Program-made: the position numbers and the translations under genes
The notes under the pieces: generated by a model
What the model saw: the letters and a program-made list of their open reading frames with translations, nothing else
Databases searched by the model: none
Told to the model about the DNA's origin: nothing
Shown here: one piece after another, positions 1 through 8,720 of the stretch
Layout: the number at the start of each line of letters is the position of its first letter
Numbering within the stretch: the stretch's first letter is position 1
Assembly (NCBI RefSeq): GCF_003150835.1
Contig: NZ_CP029479.1
Coordinates: 2,207,501-2,271,500, forward strand
Source: Phenylobacterium parvum
GTDB taxonomy: Bacteria; Pseudomonadota; Alphaproteobacteria; Caulobacterales; Caulobacteraceae
Reading direction: 5' to 3'
DNA: 64,000 nucleotides

Positions 1-822
1 ATGCTGCCGGGCTGGCAGGGCGCCGCCCTCGCAGCCTCGATGTCCGGTCGTTGGCCCGATCTCGTCCTCATGGCCAAGATCTTCCTGGGGGCCGCCCTCA
101 TGCGCGCCGCCGGATGCGCGTACAATGACATCCTCGACCGGGACCTGGACGCCAAGGTCGCCCGCACCGCCGGCCGGCCTGTCGCATCGGGCCGGATCTC
201 CGTCCGACAGGCCTGGGCCTTCCTCGTCGCCTGCAGCCTGGGCGGGGCGGCCATCCTCTTCACCCTGCCGCCCCTGGCCATCGCCCTGGGGATCGCCTCC
301 CTCGTCCTGGTGGCGGCCTACCCCTTCATGAAGCGGATCACCTGGTGGCCGCAGGCCTGGCTGGGACTCACCTTCAACTGGGGCGCCCTGCTGGGATTTG
401 CAGCGGCGACGGGCGAGCTCGGGATTACCGCCATCCTGCTCTACCTCGGCGGGGTCTTCTGGACCCTGGGCTATGACACCCTCTACGCGGTGCAGGACAT
501 GGAGGACGACGCCCTGGCTGGCATCAAGTCCTCGGCCCGCCGCCTCGGCCCCTCCGCCCCGAGGGCGGTGCTGGGCTTCTACGCCCTGGCCTTCCTGTTC
601 GCCCTGTCCTGCGCCTTCGCGGCCCGGCTTGGGCCCCTCTTCCTGCCTCTCGCCGCCGGCTATGGCCTGCACCTGTCGCGCCAGGCCGCACGGCTGGACA
701 TGGACGACCCCAGGGGCGCACTCGCCCTGTTCCGCTCCAACGCCCTGGCCGGCCTGATCCTCTTCGCCGCCATCGTTGCAGGGCGCTTTGGACAGGGGCT
801 CTGGGGCGGCGGGGGCTTGTAG
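1..822 (+). CDS. ubiA: UbiA-type 4-hydroxybenzoate polyprenyltransferase, 5' end cut off by the window
   Basis: A membrane prenyltransferase that attaches the polyprenyl tail to 4-hydroxybenzoate in ubiquinone synthesis. Both Asp-rich motifs of the family are visible: NDILDRDLD at residues 42-50 and DTLYAVQDMEDD at 159-170, which bind the Mg-diphosphate of the prenyl donor. Between and after them are hydrophobic membrane segments. The usual N-terminal stretch that precedes LPGW (with the RPIG motif) is missing, and the reading frame is open to base 1, so the real start lies upstream and the ATG at base 1 is probably internal. At 273 residues it is shorter than the usual ~290-320. Other UbiA-family enzymes (heme O or chlorophyll synthases) are less likely given the motif spelling. 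Confidence 0.9.
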   Translation: MLPGWQGAALAASMSGRWPDLVLMAKIFLGAALMRAAGCAYNDILDRDLDAKVARTAGRPVASGRISVRQAWAFLVACSLGGAAILFTLPPLAIALGIASLVLVAAYPFMKRITWWPQAWLGLTFNWGALLGFAAATGELGITAILLYLGGVFWTLGYDTLYAVQDMEDDALAGIKSSARRLGPSAPRAVLGFYALAFLFALSCAFAARLGPLFLPLAAGYGLHLSRQAARLDMDDPRGALALFRSNALAGLILFAAIVAGRFGQGLWGGGGL

Positions 823-871
823 AGCGGCCGGCCGCACCCGATAGTCTGTAGCATCCGCCAGGGAGGATGAC

Positions 872-2107
872 ATGGCCGACGACGCCCTTCCGACGATCCT
901 GCAGCTGACGCCGCTCGACGAGGACTACCGCCGCGACCCGGCGACGGTCCTGGCGAAGCTGCGCAGCGCCTGCCCCGTCCACCATGACGCCTTCAGCGGG
1001 GCCACCTTCGTATCCCGCTATTCCGACGTCCGGGGGGTGGCGACTGACCTGACCCTCTGGCGGGACCCATTGCTCGCCGACCCGGAGAGCCGGCGCCTGC
1101 AGCGCTTCGATCCGCCGGACCCCAGCCTGCCGCGCAGCGAGACTTCGTCCATCCTGACTCTCGACGACCCGGACCACGCCCGGATCCGCGGCCCCCTGTC
1201 CCGCGCCCTCTACGCCCGGGTCGCCCGTTTCCGGCCCGAGGTCGAGCGGATCGTCGACGAGGCCCTCGACCGGATCGGGACCCAGGCCGAGGTCGACCTG
1301 ATGGACCTGTTCTGCGTGCCGATCCCCATCGACGTGATCGCGTCGATCCTGGGCGTGCCGCACGACCAGCTGGAAGCCTTCCGGGACTGGTCCGAGGGCC
1401 TGATCCAGGGACTGAACCCGTTCCGGAACGCCGAGCAGACCGCCCACATGGAGCGGTCCAGCCTGGCCCTGACCGCCTACTTCACCGAGGCCCTCGCCGA
1501 CCGGCGCGCCCATCCCCGCGACGACCTGATCTCGGACATGGTCCGCCTGCAGGGCGAGGGCGCGCCCCTCAGCGACACCGAGCTGCGCATTAACCTCACG
1601 GCCCTTCTCGTGGGCGGCAACCTCACCACCACAGACCTGATCGGCAACGGCGCCCGGCTCCTGATGCTGAACCCGTCCGAGAAGGCCAAGCTGATGGCCG
1701 ACCCGGGCCTGGCCTCCGCCCTGGTCGAGGAGGTGCTCCGCTTTGACCCGCCCGTCGACGCGACCTCCAGGATCGCCTCCCGGGACCTGGAGATCAGCGG
1801 CTGCCCGATCGCCAAGACACGCAGCGTCAACCTGCTGCTGAGAGGCGCCAACCGCGATCCCGAGGCCTTCGAGAACCCCGATGTCTTCGACATCACCCGC
1901 AAGAAGGTCCCGCACATGTCGTTTGGCGGCGGCGCCCACATCTGCATTGGCGCGCCCCTGGCCCGGCTGGAGGCCCAGGTCGCCCTGCCGCGCCTGTTCG
2001 GCCGCTATCCGGGTCTCGCCCTGGCCGATCCCGAGGCCGAGCCCGCCTGGCGCAAGCTGCCCTTCTTCAGGGGCCTGGAAACCCTCACGGTCCGGACCGG
2101 AGCCTGA
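872..2107 (+). CDS. Cytochrome P450
   Basis: A soluble bacterial haem monooxygenase of 411 residues. The haem loop FGGGAHICIG (351-360) supplies the thiolate Cys358. The ExxR pair of the K helix is EVLR (287-290). The I-helix oxygen-activation motif is VGGNLTTTD (247-255), where the usual AGxxT is replaced by GGNLT. There is no membrane anchor and no fused reductase, so it would need a separate ferredoxin and reductase, which are not in this window. A GGGAGG ribosome site at 861-866 supports the ATG at 872. The substrate cannot be told from the sequence; the neighbours (ubiA upstream, an OmpA lipoprotein downstream) give no clear hint. Confidence 0.95.
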   Translation: MADDALPTILQLTPLDEDYRRDPATVLAKLRSACPVHHDAFSGATFVSRYSDVRGVATDLTLWRDPLLADPESRRLQRFDPPDPSLPRSETSSILTLDDPDHARIRGPLSRALYARVARFRPEVERIVDEALDRIGTQAEVDLMDLFCVPIPIDVIASILGVPHDQLEAFRDWSEGLIQGLNPFRNAEQTAHMERSSLALTAYFTEALADRRAHPRDDLISDMVRLQGEGAPLSDTELRINLTALLVGGNLTTTDLIGNGARLLMLNPSEKAKLMADPGLASALVEEVLRFDPPVDATSRIASRDLEISGCPIAKTRSVNLLLRGANRDPEAFENPDVFDITRKKVPHMSFGGGAHICIGAPLARLEAQVALPRLFGRYPGLALADPEAEPAWRKLPFFRGLETLTVRTGA

Positions 2108-2187
2108 TTCCGGCTGTAAACCTCTGGAAGGAAGGGCTCAATCCGGTTACCGGACGCCCCTGAGTAACACGCAAAAGGAGAATACCC

Positions 2188-2862
2188 ATGCGTAAGGTCC
2201 TCGCTCTCGCGGCCTGCCTCCTTGGAGCCGCCGCCCTCACCGCCTGCACCACGGTCGACGCCACCACCGGCGAGACCGTCAAGAGCAACACCAAGACCGG
2301 CGCCCTGACCGGAGCCCTCGCCGGCGCCGCCCTCGGCTACCTGACCAACACCAACAACAGCGACCAGGGACGCAAGAACGCCCTGATCGGCGCCGGCATA
2401 GGCGCCCTCACGGGCTCGGCCGTCGGCAACTACATGGACAAGCAGCAGGCCGAGCTGCGCCGCGAACTCGCCGGCACCGGCGTCAACGTCGAGCGGCAGG
2501 GCGAGAACATCGTCCTCCAGATGCCCGGCGACGTGACCTTCGACACCAACCGGTCCGAGATCAAGCCGCAGTTCTACACCGTGCTGAACGATGTCGCGGG
2601 CACCCTGAACAAGTACCCACAGACCACGGTCGACGTGATCGGCCACGCCGACTCCACCGGCTCCGCCGAGCTGAACCAGGGCCTGTCCGAGCGCCGGGCC
2701 GGCTCGGTGGCGGAATACCTCGTCACCGCCGGCGGCGTGATGCGCGAGCGCCTGGCGGTCGCCGGCAAGGGCTCTACCGCCCCGATCGCCGACAATTCGA
2801 CCCCGGACGGCCGGGCCAAGAACCGCCGCGTCGAGATCGTCCTGAAGCCGATCACCAGCTGA
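2188..2862 (+). CDS. OmpA-family outer-membrane lipoprotein with glycine zipper (YiaD-like)
   Basis: A small outer-membrane lipoprotein that tethers the envelope to peptidoglycan. The signal peptide ends in the lipobox LTAC with the lipidated Cys20. A glycine-zipper segment follows (about 37-80, alternating Gly/Ala). The OmpA C-terminal domain runs from about 110 to 222, including GHADSTGSAE (152-161), with Asp155 and Arg169/170 in the places that contact diaminopimelate, and NRRVEI (212-217). At 224 residues it matches YiaD-type proteins more closely than Pal, which lacks the zipper. An AAAAGGAG ribosome site sits 8 bases before the ATG. The 80-base upstream gap contains the perfect palindrome CCGGTTACCGG-like stretch at about 2142-2153 but no clear promoter. 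Confidence 0.92.
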   Translation: MRKVLALAACLLGAAALTACTTVDATTGETVKSNTKTGALTGALAGAALGYLTNTNNSDQGRKNALIGAGIGALTGSAVGNYMDKQQAELRRELAGTGVNVERQGENIVLQMPGDVTFDTNRSEIKPQFYTVLNDVAGTLNKYPQTTVDVIGHADSTGSAELNQGLSERRAGSVAEYLVTAGGVMRERLAVAGKGSTAPIADNSTPDGRAKNRRVEIVLKPITS

Positions 2863-2878
2863 TCCGGAACGGCGAACC

Positions 2879-3832
2879 GTGCCCGCCGCCGCCCGCGTAG
2901 ATCCCAAGGCCTACTTCAGTCCAGCGGAGTGGGCGCCCCTCGCCCGACGCTCGCGCTGGAAGGGACTTGCCCTCCTCGCCCACGCCTGGGGTGTGATCTT
3001 CGCGGCGGCGGCCATGGCTGTTGTCTGGCCCCTGACCCTGCCCCTCGCCGTCGTCATCATCGGCGGGCGGCAGCTGGGCCTCTCGATCCTGATGCATGAC
3101 GCCGCCCACGGCGCCCTGCACCCAAGCCCGAAGATCAATGACCTGGCGGGCGAATGGCTCACCGGCGGAGGCCTCCTTCGCTACAGGGCCTACCACCTGG
3201 GGCACCACAAGTTCGCCCAGCAGGACGAGGACCCGGACATTGGCCTGTCCGCGCCCTTTCCCATCACCCGCACCTCCCTGAGGCGAAAGCTGCTCCGGGA
3301 CCTGACCGGTCAGACCTTCTTCAAGCAGAGGTTCGGCGACCTGGCCCGGCGGCTGAAGGCCCGCAAGCCCGGCCAGCCGCTTCTGCCCATCCTCGCCGAA
3401 GAGGTGCGCCGCAAGCGCCGCTGGCTGCTGGGCGGCGTGGTCATCACCCTCATCGGCGGGGTGTTTGGCGTCTGGTGGGCCTGGCCCGTCTTCTGGGTCC
3501 TGCCCCAGGCGACCTGGTTCCCGGTCATCACCCGCCTGCGCAACATCGCCGAGCACGCCTGCATCCCCGGGGGCGAACCGGACCCCCTGCGGCAGGCCCG
3601 CACCACCCATGCGGGATGGATCGCCCGCGCCCTGCTCGCGCCCTACTGGGTGAACTATCACTGCGAGCACCACATGTTCATGCACCTGCCCTGCTACAAC
3701 CTGCCCAAGGCGCACCGCCTGCTGGCCGGCAAGGGCGTGCTGGCCGAAATGCTCCATGAGCCGGGGGGCTATCGCGTGATCCTGGCCCGCGCCGCCTCAC
3801 GGCCAGACGTCGCCGCCGCGGCGGCGGGATGA
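2879..3832 (+). CDS. Membrane fatty acid desaturase
   Basis: A di-iron membrane desaturase or hydroxylase of 317 residues. The three His boxes are HDAAH (73-77), HLGHH (106-110) and HCEHH (261-265), giving the histidines that hold the two irons on the cytoplasmic face. Hydrophobic pairs lie around 30-70 and 180-215. It starts with GTG only 16 bases after the lipoprotein stop. The next gene begins inside its stop codon (ATGA overlap), so the desaturase and the methyltransferase are translationally coupled. Substrate and regioselectivity cannot be read from the sequence; a carotenoid or sphingolipid substrate is possible. Confidence 0.9.
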   Translation: MPAAARVDPKAYFSPAEWAPLARRSRWKGLALLAHAWGVIFAAAAMAVVWPLTLPLAVVIIGGRQLGLSILMHDAAHGALHPSPKINDLAGEWLTGGGLLRYRAYHLGHHKFAQQDEDPDIGLSAPFPITRTSLRRKLLRDLTGQTFFKQRFGDLARRLKARKPGQPLLPILAEEVRRKRRWLLGGVVITLIGGVFGVWWAWPVFWVLPQATWFPVITRLRNIAEHACIPGGEPDPLRQARTTHAGWIARALLAPYWVNYHCEHHMFMHLPCYNLPKAHRLLAGKGVLAEMLHEPGGYRVILARAASRPDVAAAAAG

Positions 3833-4494
3833 TCGGCGCCGATCCGGAGAGCCGCCGGAGCTTCATCCTGGCGCACACCCGGCTCCAGTTCCCGCCGCAT
3901 ACGCCGGAGCTGGCCCTGCACCTGGCGGACGAGATCACGCCGATCTGGCGGATGACCGAGGAAGCCCTCGAGGAGATCGGCCTGCCGCCGCCCTTCTGGG
4001 CGTTCGCCTGGGCCGGCGGTCAGGCCCTGGCCCGCTACATCCTCGACGCCCCGGAGACGGTCGCCGGCCTGCGGGTCCTGGATTTCGCCTCCGGGTCGGG
4101 CATCGTCGCCATCGCCGCCGCACGGGCCGGGGCCCGGCATGTCCTCGCGGCGGATATCGACGGCTTCTGCGGCGCCGCCCTGGCCCTGAACGCCGAGGCC
4201 AATGGCGTCGCCGTCGATTTCACCGACCAAGACCTCCTCGATCAGCCGCCGCCTGAGGCCGACGTCATCCTGGCGGGAGACATCTGCTACGAGAAACCGC
4301 TCGCCGAGCGGGTCATGGCCTGGCTGGACGCGGGCCGGTCCCGGGGCGCGCGGGTGCTGATCGGCGATCCAGGCCGGTCCTATTTTCCCCGGGAGGGGCT
4401 GGTGCGCCTGGCGGAGTACCAGGTGCCCACCACCCGCGAGCTCGAGGACATGGAGGTCAAGCGTACGGCGGTGTGGACATTCCCCTCGCCCTGA
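3829..4494 (+). CDS. Class I SAM methyltransferase, ETF-beta lysine methyltransferase (METTL20)-like
   Basis: A Rossmann-fold methyltransferase of 221 residues. Motif I is VLDFASGSG (83-91), the acidic residue that binds the SAM ribose is Asp109 in AADID, and the post-I segment ends in DICYE (151-155). The stretch PPFWAFAWAGGQALARY (54-70) and the DxxYE motif are typical of the METTL20-like protein lysine methyltransferases, whose bacterial member methylates the beta subunit of electron-transfer flavoprotein. This substrate is inferred from family resemblance; PrmA-like ribosomal methylation is the main alternative. Its ATG overlaps the desaturase stop by four bases. Confidence 0.8.
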   Translation: MIGADPESRRSFILAHTRLQFPPHTPELALHLADEITPIWRMTEEALEEIGLPPPFWAFAWAGGQALARYILDAPETVAGLRVLDFASGSGIVAIAAARAGARHVLAADIDGFCGAALALNAEANGVAVDFTDQDLLDQPPPEADVILAGDICYEKPLAERVMAWLDAGRSRGARVLIGDPGRSYFPREGLVRLAEYQVPTTRELEDMEVKRTAVWTFPSP

Positions 4495-4536
4495 TCTAGC
4501 GTGAACATAAAAGGAACAGAGGAAGGATCCGCCCCC

Positions 4537-5934
4537 ATGAACCTCCAACTCCGGATCCCGGACGTGCGCTGGGGGCGGCGCACCCGGGCCGCGCCTCCAC
4601 CCTGGCCTGCACGCTGGCCTGCGATCCAGTTCCTCGCCGTCATGTTCGCCGCCGCAGCGGCCTTGCCGGCCATGGCCGCTGAACCCCCTCAACTGTCCGT
4701 CTTCAGCAAGCCTGCGCCGCCCCCCGTTGTCGACCGGCCCCTCGAGAAGGACCGCACGAGCCAGACCCTGGGCCTCGCCCGCATCGCCTCGTCGATCCGG
4801 CATGGCGCGCCCTACGCCCTGGTGCTGTGGGGCAAGAAGTGCGCGCCCGACAACCTGGCCTCCTGGGATCAAGCCAACGACGGATTCGAGAAGAGCGAGG
4901 TGGACGAGCGCATCTTCCACGAGACCCTGACAGGGCTGGGCTTCCGCGTGGCCGGAGACCCGACGGACCTTTTCCGGGACGCCGAGGCTCCCGAGGGCGA
5001 CCTCCAGGTCGGGGCCCTCATCACCGACTACACGGCGTCGATCTGCGGCGGCTTCATGCCCGGCGAGCAGAAACTGGAACTCGACACCGCCATCGGCACG
5101 GGGGTCGCGCAGATGACCGTCGAATGGCAGATCCACGCTCCCGCCCTGTCGAAGACCATCGCCCGGATCCGCACCACGGTGCGCGTCGAGACCCCCAGCC
5201 CGATCATCAACGCCCCGGAGGCCCTCTACCAGGCCCTCATGCGGGACAGCCTGCGCGCCCTCGCCGCCGACGAGACCTTCCGGACGGCGGCGGTGACGCC
5301 GATCCGGGCGCCGTCAGGACTGGTGGAGCCCCCCGCGACAGCCCCCCTCCGCCTCCCGGCGGCCCGGACGCCGGCGAACGTGCCCGACGCCCACCGGGCG
5401 GTGGCGGCGGTGCTCACGGGCGCCAGCCTGGGTACCGCCTTCCTCGTCTCGGACCAGGGCTACCTCCTCACCAACCGGCACGTGGTCGGGTCCACCCGGA
5501 TGATCAAGCTGAGGTGGTCGGACGGTTCCGAAAGCGTCGGCGAGGTGGTGCGCTCGGACGCGGGACGCGACGTCGCCCTGATCCGGACCGACCCCCGCGC
5601 CGGACCCGCTTTCCGGCTGAGGACCGAGCCCGTCCGCCAGGGCGAGACGGTCTATGCCCTTGGCACGCCCATGGAGACGCGCCTGCAGGGCACCCTGACC
5701 CGGGGCGTCATCTCCGCCAGCCGTAGCCTGGCAGGATACCGTTTCATCCAGAGCGATGCGGCCGTGAACCCCGGGAACAGCGGCGGACCCCTTCTGGATG
5801 AGACTGGCCGGGTGGTGGGCATGACGGTCTCCCGCTACGCCTCCGCCCCCGAGGATGGGATCCAGGGATTGAACTTCTTCATTCCCATAGAAGACGCCCT
5901 CAGGTTTCTGGCGCTCACCCTCGAGCCGCGCTAG
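4537..5934 (+). CDS. Exported trypsin-like serine protease with an extra N-terminal domain
   Basis: A periplasmic or secreted S1-family (HtrA-like) serine protease, 465 residues from the chosen ATG. That ATG was preferred to the in-frame GTG at 4501 because GGAAGG lies 10 bases upstream and a signal peptide follows directly, ending near AMA-AE (about residue 47). The catalytic triad is His315 (TNRHVVG), Asp345 (GRDVALI) and Ser415 (GNSGGP). There is no PDZ domain after the protease domain, unlike DegP. The region between the signal peptide and about residue 235 resembles no domain I know. It is rich in acidic residues and ends in a Pro/Ala-rich linker (about 255-285). Confidence 0.88.
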   Translation: MNLQLRIPDVRWGRRTRAAPPPWPARWPAIQFLAVMFAAAAALPAMAAEPPQLSVFSKPAPPPVVDRPLEKDRTSQTLGLARIASSIRHGAPYALVLWGKKCAPDNLASWDQANDGFEKSEVDERIFHETLTGLGFRVAGDPTDLFRDAEAPEGDLQVGALITDYTASICGGFMPGEQKLELDTAIGTGVAQMTVEWQIHAPALSKTIARIRTTVRVETPSPIINAPEALYQALMRDSLRALAADETFRTAAVTPIRAPSGLVEPPATAPLRLPAARTPANVPDAHRAVAAVLTGASLGTAFLVSDQGYLLTNRHVVGSTRMIKLRWSDGSESVGEVVRSDAGRDVALIRTDPRAGPAFRLRTEPVRQGETVYALGTPMETRLQGTLTRGVISASRSLAGYRFIQSDAAVNPGNSGGPLLDETGRVVGMTVSRYASAPEDGIQGLNFFIPIEDALRFLALTLEPR

Positions 5935-5988
5935 TCCTCGGCGATGTTGCGGGGCCTGACGCCCCTGCGCCGCGCTGGAGGGCGAAAC

Positions 5989-7755
5989 ATGCTGCGCCGG
6001 ACCTTTCTCGCCACTCTTCCCGCCCTGGCCGCGGCCGGCGGCGCCGCTGCCCAGAGCCGGGAGGCCAATCCCAACCGCAATCGCCCGGATGTTGGCCCCG
6101 GCGACCGGATCGACGGCGCCACCTTCGCCAGCCGGAGCGCGGCCTGGGGCGTCCGCGGCGCAGCCGCCACAGCCCATCCCCTCGCGACGCAGACCGCCAT
6201 CGACATCCTTCGCAAGGGTGGCTCGGCGGTGGACGCCGCCATCGCCGCAAACGCCGTCCTGGGCTTTGTCGAGCCCATCGCCTGCGGGATCGGCGGCGAC
6301 ACCTTCGCCATGCTGTGGGATCCGCGGACCCGCCGGGTGGAGGGGCTGAACGGCTCGGGCCGAAGCCCCAGGGGACTTAAGCTCGAAACGGTCCGGGCCC
6401 GGTCGCGGAACGGCCTCATCCCCTCCTTCGGCGCCATCTCGGTCAGCGTCCCCGGCGCGGTGGACGCCTGGTGGACCCTGCACCAGCGCTACGGCAAGCT
6501 GCCCTGGAAGGACCTCCTGGCGCCCGCCGCCGCCCTGGCCCGCGAGGGCGCCCCGGTCAGCCAGAATGTCGCCTACTACCTCGCCCGGTCGCTGCGCGGC
6601 TTCACCCGGCCCGGCGCCGGGATCGAGGAGGTCGAGAACTTCCGCCGCACCTGGGCGCCAGGCGGCCGAACCCCCGTCGAAGGCGAGGTCTTCGCCAATC
6701 CCGACCTCGCCCGCACCTACGACCTGATCGCCGCGGGCGGGCGGGACGCCTTCTACCAGGGCGAGATCGCCGAGCGGATCGAGCGCTACTTCAAGCGTAT
6801 CGGCGGCTGGATGACCCGGGCCGACCTGGCGGCCCACCGCAGCCGCTGGGACCCGCCGCAGAAGACGACCTACCGGGGGGTGGAGGTCTATGGGCTGTCC
6901 CCCAACAGCCAGGGCCTGGCCACCCTGCAGATGCTCAACATCCTCGAGACCTTCGATGTCGCCGGCATGGGCTTCCAGTCCGCCGCCGCCATCCACCACG
7001 GCGTCGAGGCCAAGCGCCTCGCCTTCGAGGACCGGGCCCGTTTTTACGCCGATCCGGATTTCGCCCGGATCCCCACGGAATGGCTCCTGTCCCGGGACTA
7101 CGCCGCGCAGAGGGCGCGACTGATCCGCCCTGACGCCATCCTGTCCGACCTCCGGCCCGGCCAGGCGCCCTCGCGCGGGGACACCACCTATTTCTGCACC
7201 GCAGACGCCGACGGGATGATGGTTTCCTTCATCCAGTCGAACTATCGCGGCATGGGTTCGGGCCTTGCGGCGGATGGCCTGGGCTTCATGTTCCAGAACC
7301 GGGGCGAACTGTTCGCGCTGCAGGACGGACACCCCAACCTCTACGCCCCTGGCAAGCGGCCCTTCCAGACCATCATCCCCGGCTTCGCCGTCAGGGAGGG
7401 CGAGCCCTGGCTGGCCTTCGGCGTGATGGGCGGCGACATGCAGCCCCAGGGACAGAGCCAGATCTTGTCCAACATGATCGACTTCGGCCTCGGCGTTCAG
7501 GAGGCTGGAGACTCGCCGCGCTGGCATCATGAGGGCTCGCCCGAACCCACTGGCGAGCCGGCCCGGCCCGGGGCGGGCCTCCTGAGACTCGAGAACGGGG
7601 TGCCGAGGGCGACCCGGGCGGCGCTGGCCGCCCTCGGCTGGCCGATCGGGGAGAGCGACGGCGGTTTCGGCGGCTACCAGGCCATCCAGCGCTGGCCCGG
7701 CCGCTACGCCGCCGCCACCGAGATGCGCAAGGACGGCGTCGCCCTCGCCTGGTGA
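5989..7755 (+). CDS. ggt: Gamma-glutamyltransferase
   Basis: An Ntn hydrolase made as one chain that cuts itself into large and small subunits and transfers or hydrolyses gamma-glutamyl groups, for example from glutathione. The self-cleavage nucleophile is Thr399 in GDTTYF, the start of the small subunit. The oxyanion and substrate region NYRGMGSGL follows about 30 residues later. The chosen ATG has GGAGGG six bases before it (5977-5982); another in-frame ATG at 5944 lacks one. The N-terminus, RRTFLATLP followed by an Ala-rich stretch, looks like a twin-arginine export signal, so the enzyme probably acts in the periplasm. Length 588 is normal. The spelling TTYF instead of TTHYS places it in the YwrD/CapD-like branch. 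Confidence 0.9.
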   Translation: MLRRTFLATLPALAAAGGAAAQSREANPNRNRPDVGPGDRIDGATFASRSAAWGVRGAAATAHPLATQTAIDILRKGGSAVDAAIAANAVLGFVEPIACGIGGDTFAMLWDPRTRRVEGLNGSGRSPRGLKLETVRARSRNGLIPSFGAISVSVPGAVDAWWTLHQRYGKLPWKDLLAPAAALAREGAPVSQNVAYYLARSLRGFTRPGAGIEEVENFRRTWAPGGRTPVEGEVFANPDLARTYDLIAAGGRDAFYQGEIAERIERYFKRIGGWMTRADLAAHRSRWDPPQKTTYRGVEVYGLSPNSQGLATLQMLNILETFDVAGMGFQSAAAIHHGVEAKRLAFEDRARFYADPDFARIPTEWLLSRDYAAQRARLIRPDAILSDLRPGQAPSRGDTTYFCTADADGMMVSFIQSNYRGMGSGLAADGLGFMFQNRGELFALQDGHPNLYAPGKRPFQTIIPGFAVREGEPWLAFGVMGGDMQPQGQSQILSNMIDFGLGVQEAGDSPRWHHEGSPEPTGEPARPGAGLLRLENGVPRATRAALAALGWPIGESDGGFGGYQAIQRWPGRYAAATEMRKDGVALAW

Positions 7756-7768
7756 CGAGGTCGACCCA

Positions 7769-7874
7769 GACCCCCGCCGCCGCGCTAGGCCCGCCACCTC
7801 CCCCTGGGGGAGGAGTAGGCGCTCAATTGCTTCCCCAAGGGCGAGCTCCGGCCGAAGGCCGGTGAGGGGGTCAA
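7769..7874 (+). repeat. Palindromic intergenic repeat element, copy A
   Basis: This fills most of the 146-base gap after ggt. It contains the hairpin CCTCCCC-CTG-GGGGAGG (7797-7813), the hairpin CCGGCC-GAA-GGCCGG (7848-7862) and the end sequence GAGGGGGTCAA (7864-7874). The same parts in the same order, in the opposite orientation, recur at 37330-37445 and 59956-60061. The left end is degenerate compared with those copies. It may also serve as a transcription end for ggt. Confidence 0.8.
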
Positions 7875-7901
7875 CGGCGACGGCGAGGTTCAGCGTGAAG
7901 G

Positions 7902-8147
7902 CTAGAATTCGTCTTCCATCAGTGAGCGGAACTGCTCAAAGATTTCCGCCGCCCGGGCCTCGCCCGTAGGCGCAGGGGCTGGCTCGCCTCCGTCCGGCGC
8001 GCCCGCCTGGGTCTCCGAAGCCGCGGCGCCTTCCAGCCGACCCACCACGAGCCCGTTCTGGACAAGGGTCAGCGTCTCACCGGCCTCCAGGCTGGCGAGG
8101 ATTTGGGCGACCCGGGGCGGAAGGTCGTCGAGGTCGATCTGCTTCAT
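7902..8147 (-). CDS. Small antitoxin-like (Phd/YefM-type) protein, uncharacterised
   Basis: An 81-residue protein. Its first 35 residues (LPPRVAQILASLEAGETLTL then VQNGLVVGRL) resemble the N-terminal DNA-binding half of Phd/YefM antitoxins, in which a short helix is followed by a two-strand hairpin ending in a G-R pair. A Pro/Ala/Gly-rich linker follows (about 42-62), then an acidic helix ending in EDEF. No toxin gene lies next to it on either side, so it may be an orphan regulator. It faces ggt and is divergent from the MAPEG gene. The antitoxin reading is an inference from a short match. Confidence 0.6.
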   Translation of the reverse strand: MKQIDLDDLPPRVAQILASLEAGETLTLVQNGLVVGRLEGAAASETQAGAPDGGEPAPAPTGEARAAEIFEQFRSLMEDEF

Positions 8148-8258
8148 CGCGGGTCACTTTAATGCCGCCGGTGAGGGCGGCAAGCCGGCAGGCTCAGGCA
8201 TGGACGCGGAGGCCGGAAAGGGCGACACTCCCCTCCCGAGTTCCCGGAGGCCATGCCC

Positions 8259-8660
8259 ATGGACCCGATCCCCGCCGGCCACGCCCTGGCCCTCTGGGCC
8301 GCCCTGCACATCCTCCTCCTGCTCGGCCTGTCCCTGCTGGTGGTGCGCCAGAGGCGACGGCACGCCGTGGCCCTGGGCGACGGCGGGGTGCCTGAATTGG
8401 CCTGCGCCATCCGCGCCTTCGGGAACGCCACGGAGTACATCCCCATGGGCCTGGTGGGCCTCGCCGCCCTCACCCTGGCCGGCGCCCCGCCCCTGGCCGT
8501 ACATCCGGCCGGGCTGGTCCTGTTCGGCGGACGCCTGGCGCACGCCATCGGCCTGTCCCGGTCCGGAGAGGCCTCACCCCTCCGCGCCGGCGGGGTGGCC
8601 GCCACCTGGGGCGCCTACATCTACCTCGCGGTCGCCCTGCTCTTCTACGCCCTGCCCTGA
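8259..8660 (+). CDS. MAPEG family membrane protein
   Basis: A four-helix membrane protein of the MAPEG family (glutathione-linked and eicosanoid enzymes), 133 residues. The signature RAFGNATEYIP (52-62) is the loop that binds glutathione in the family, and GGRLAHAIG (90-98) is the second conserved block. Hydrophobic helices are at about 8-30, 62-80, 82-98 and 112-130. Two in-frame ATGs exist: the GGAGG at 8246-8250 is 8 bases from the ATG at 8259 but only 2 from that at 8253, so 8259 was chosen. Bacterial members are mostly uncharacterised; a glutathione-dependent detoxification role is a guess. Confidence 0.88.
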   Translation: MDPIPAGHALALWAALHILLLLGLSLLVVRQRRRHAVALGDGGVPELACAIRAFGNATEYIPMGLVGLAALTLAGAPPLAVHPAGLVLFGGRLAHAIGLSRSGEASPLRAGGVAATWGAYIYLAVALLFYALP

Positions 8661-8720
8661 AGCGTCCCGGCCCGGTCCCCCGGCCCGCCGCGGCTTGCCG
8701 GGGCGACGGCGGGCGGCCAT

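Noticed and set aside
524-1939. A 471-codon frame on the minus strand over the P450 and the end of ubiA
   Set aside because: The P450 on the plus strand has all family motifs, a ribosome site and normal length; the antisense product has no recognisable features.
7902-8147. A complete toxin-antitoxin pair
   Set aside because: Only the antitoxin-like half is present. The neighbours are ggt and a MAPEG gene, and no small toxin frame overlaps or abuts it.
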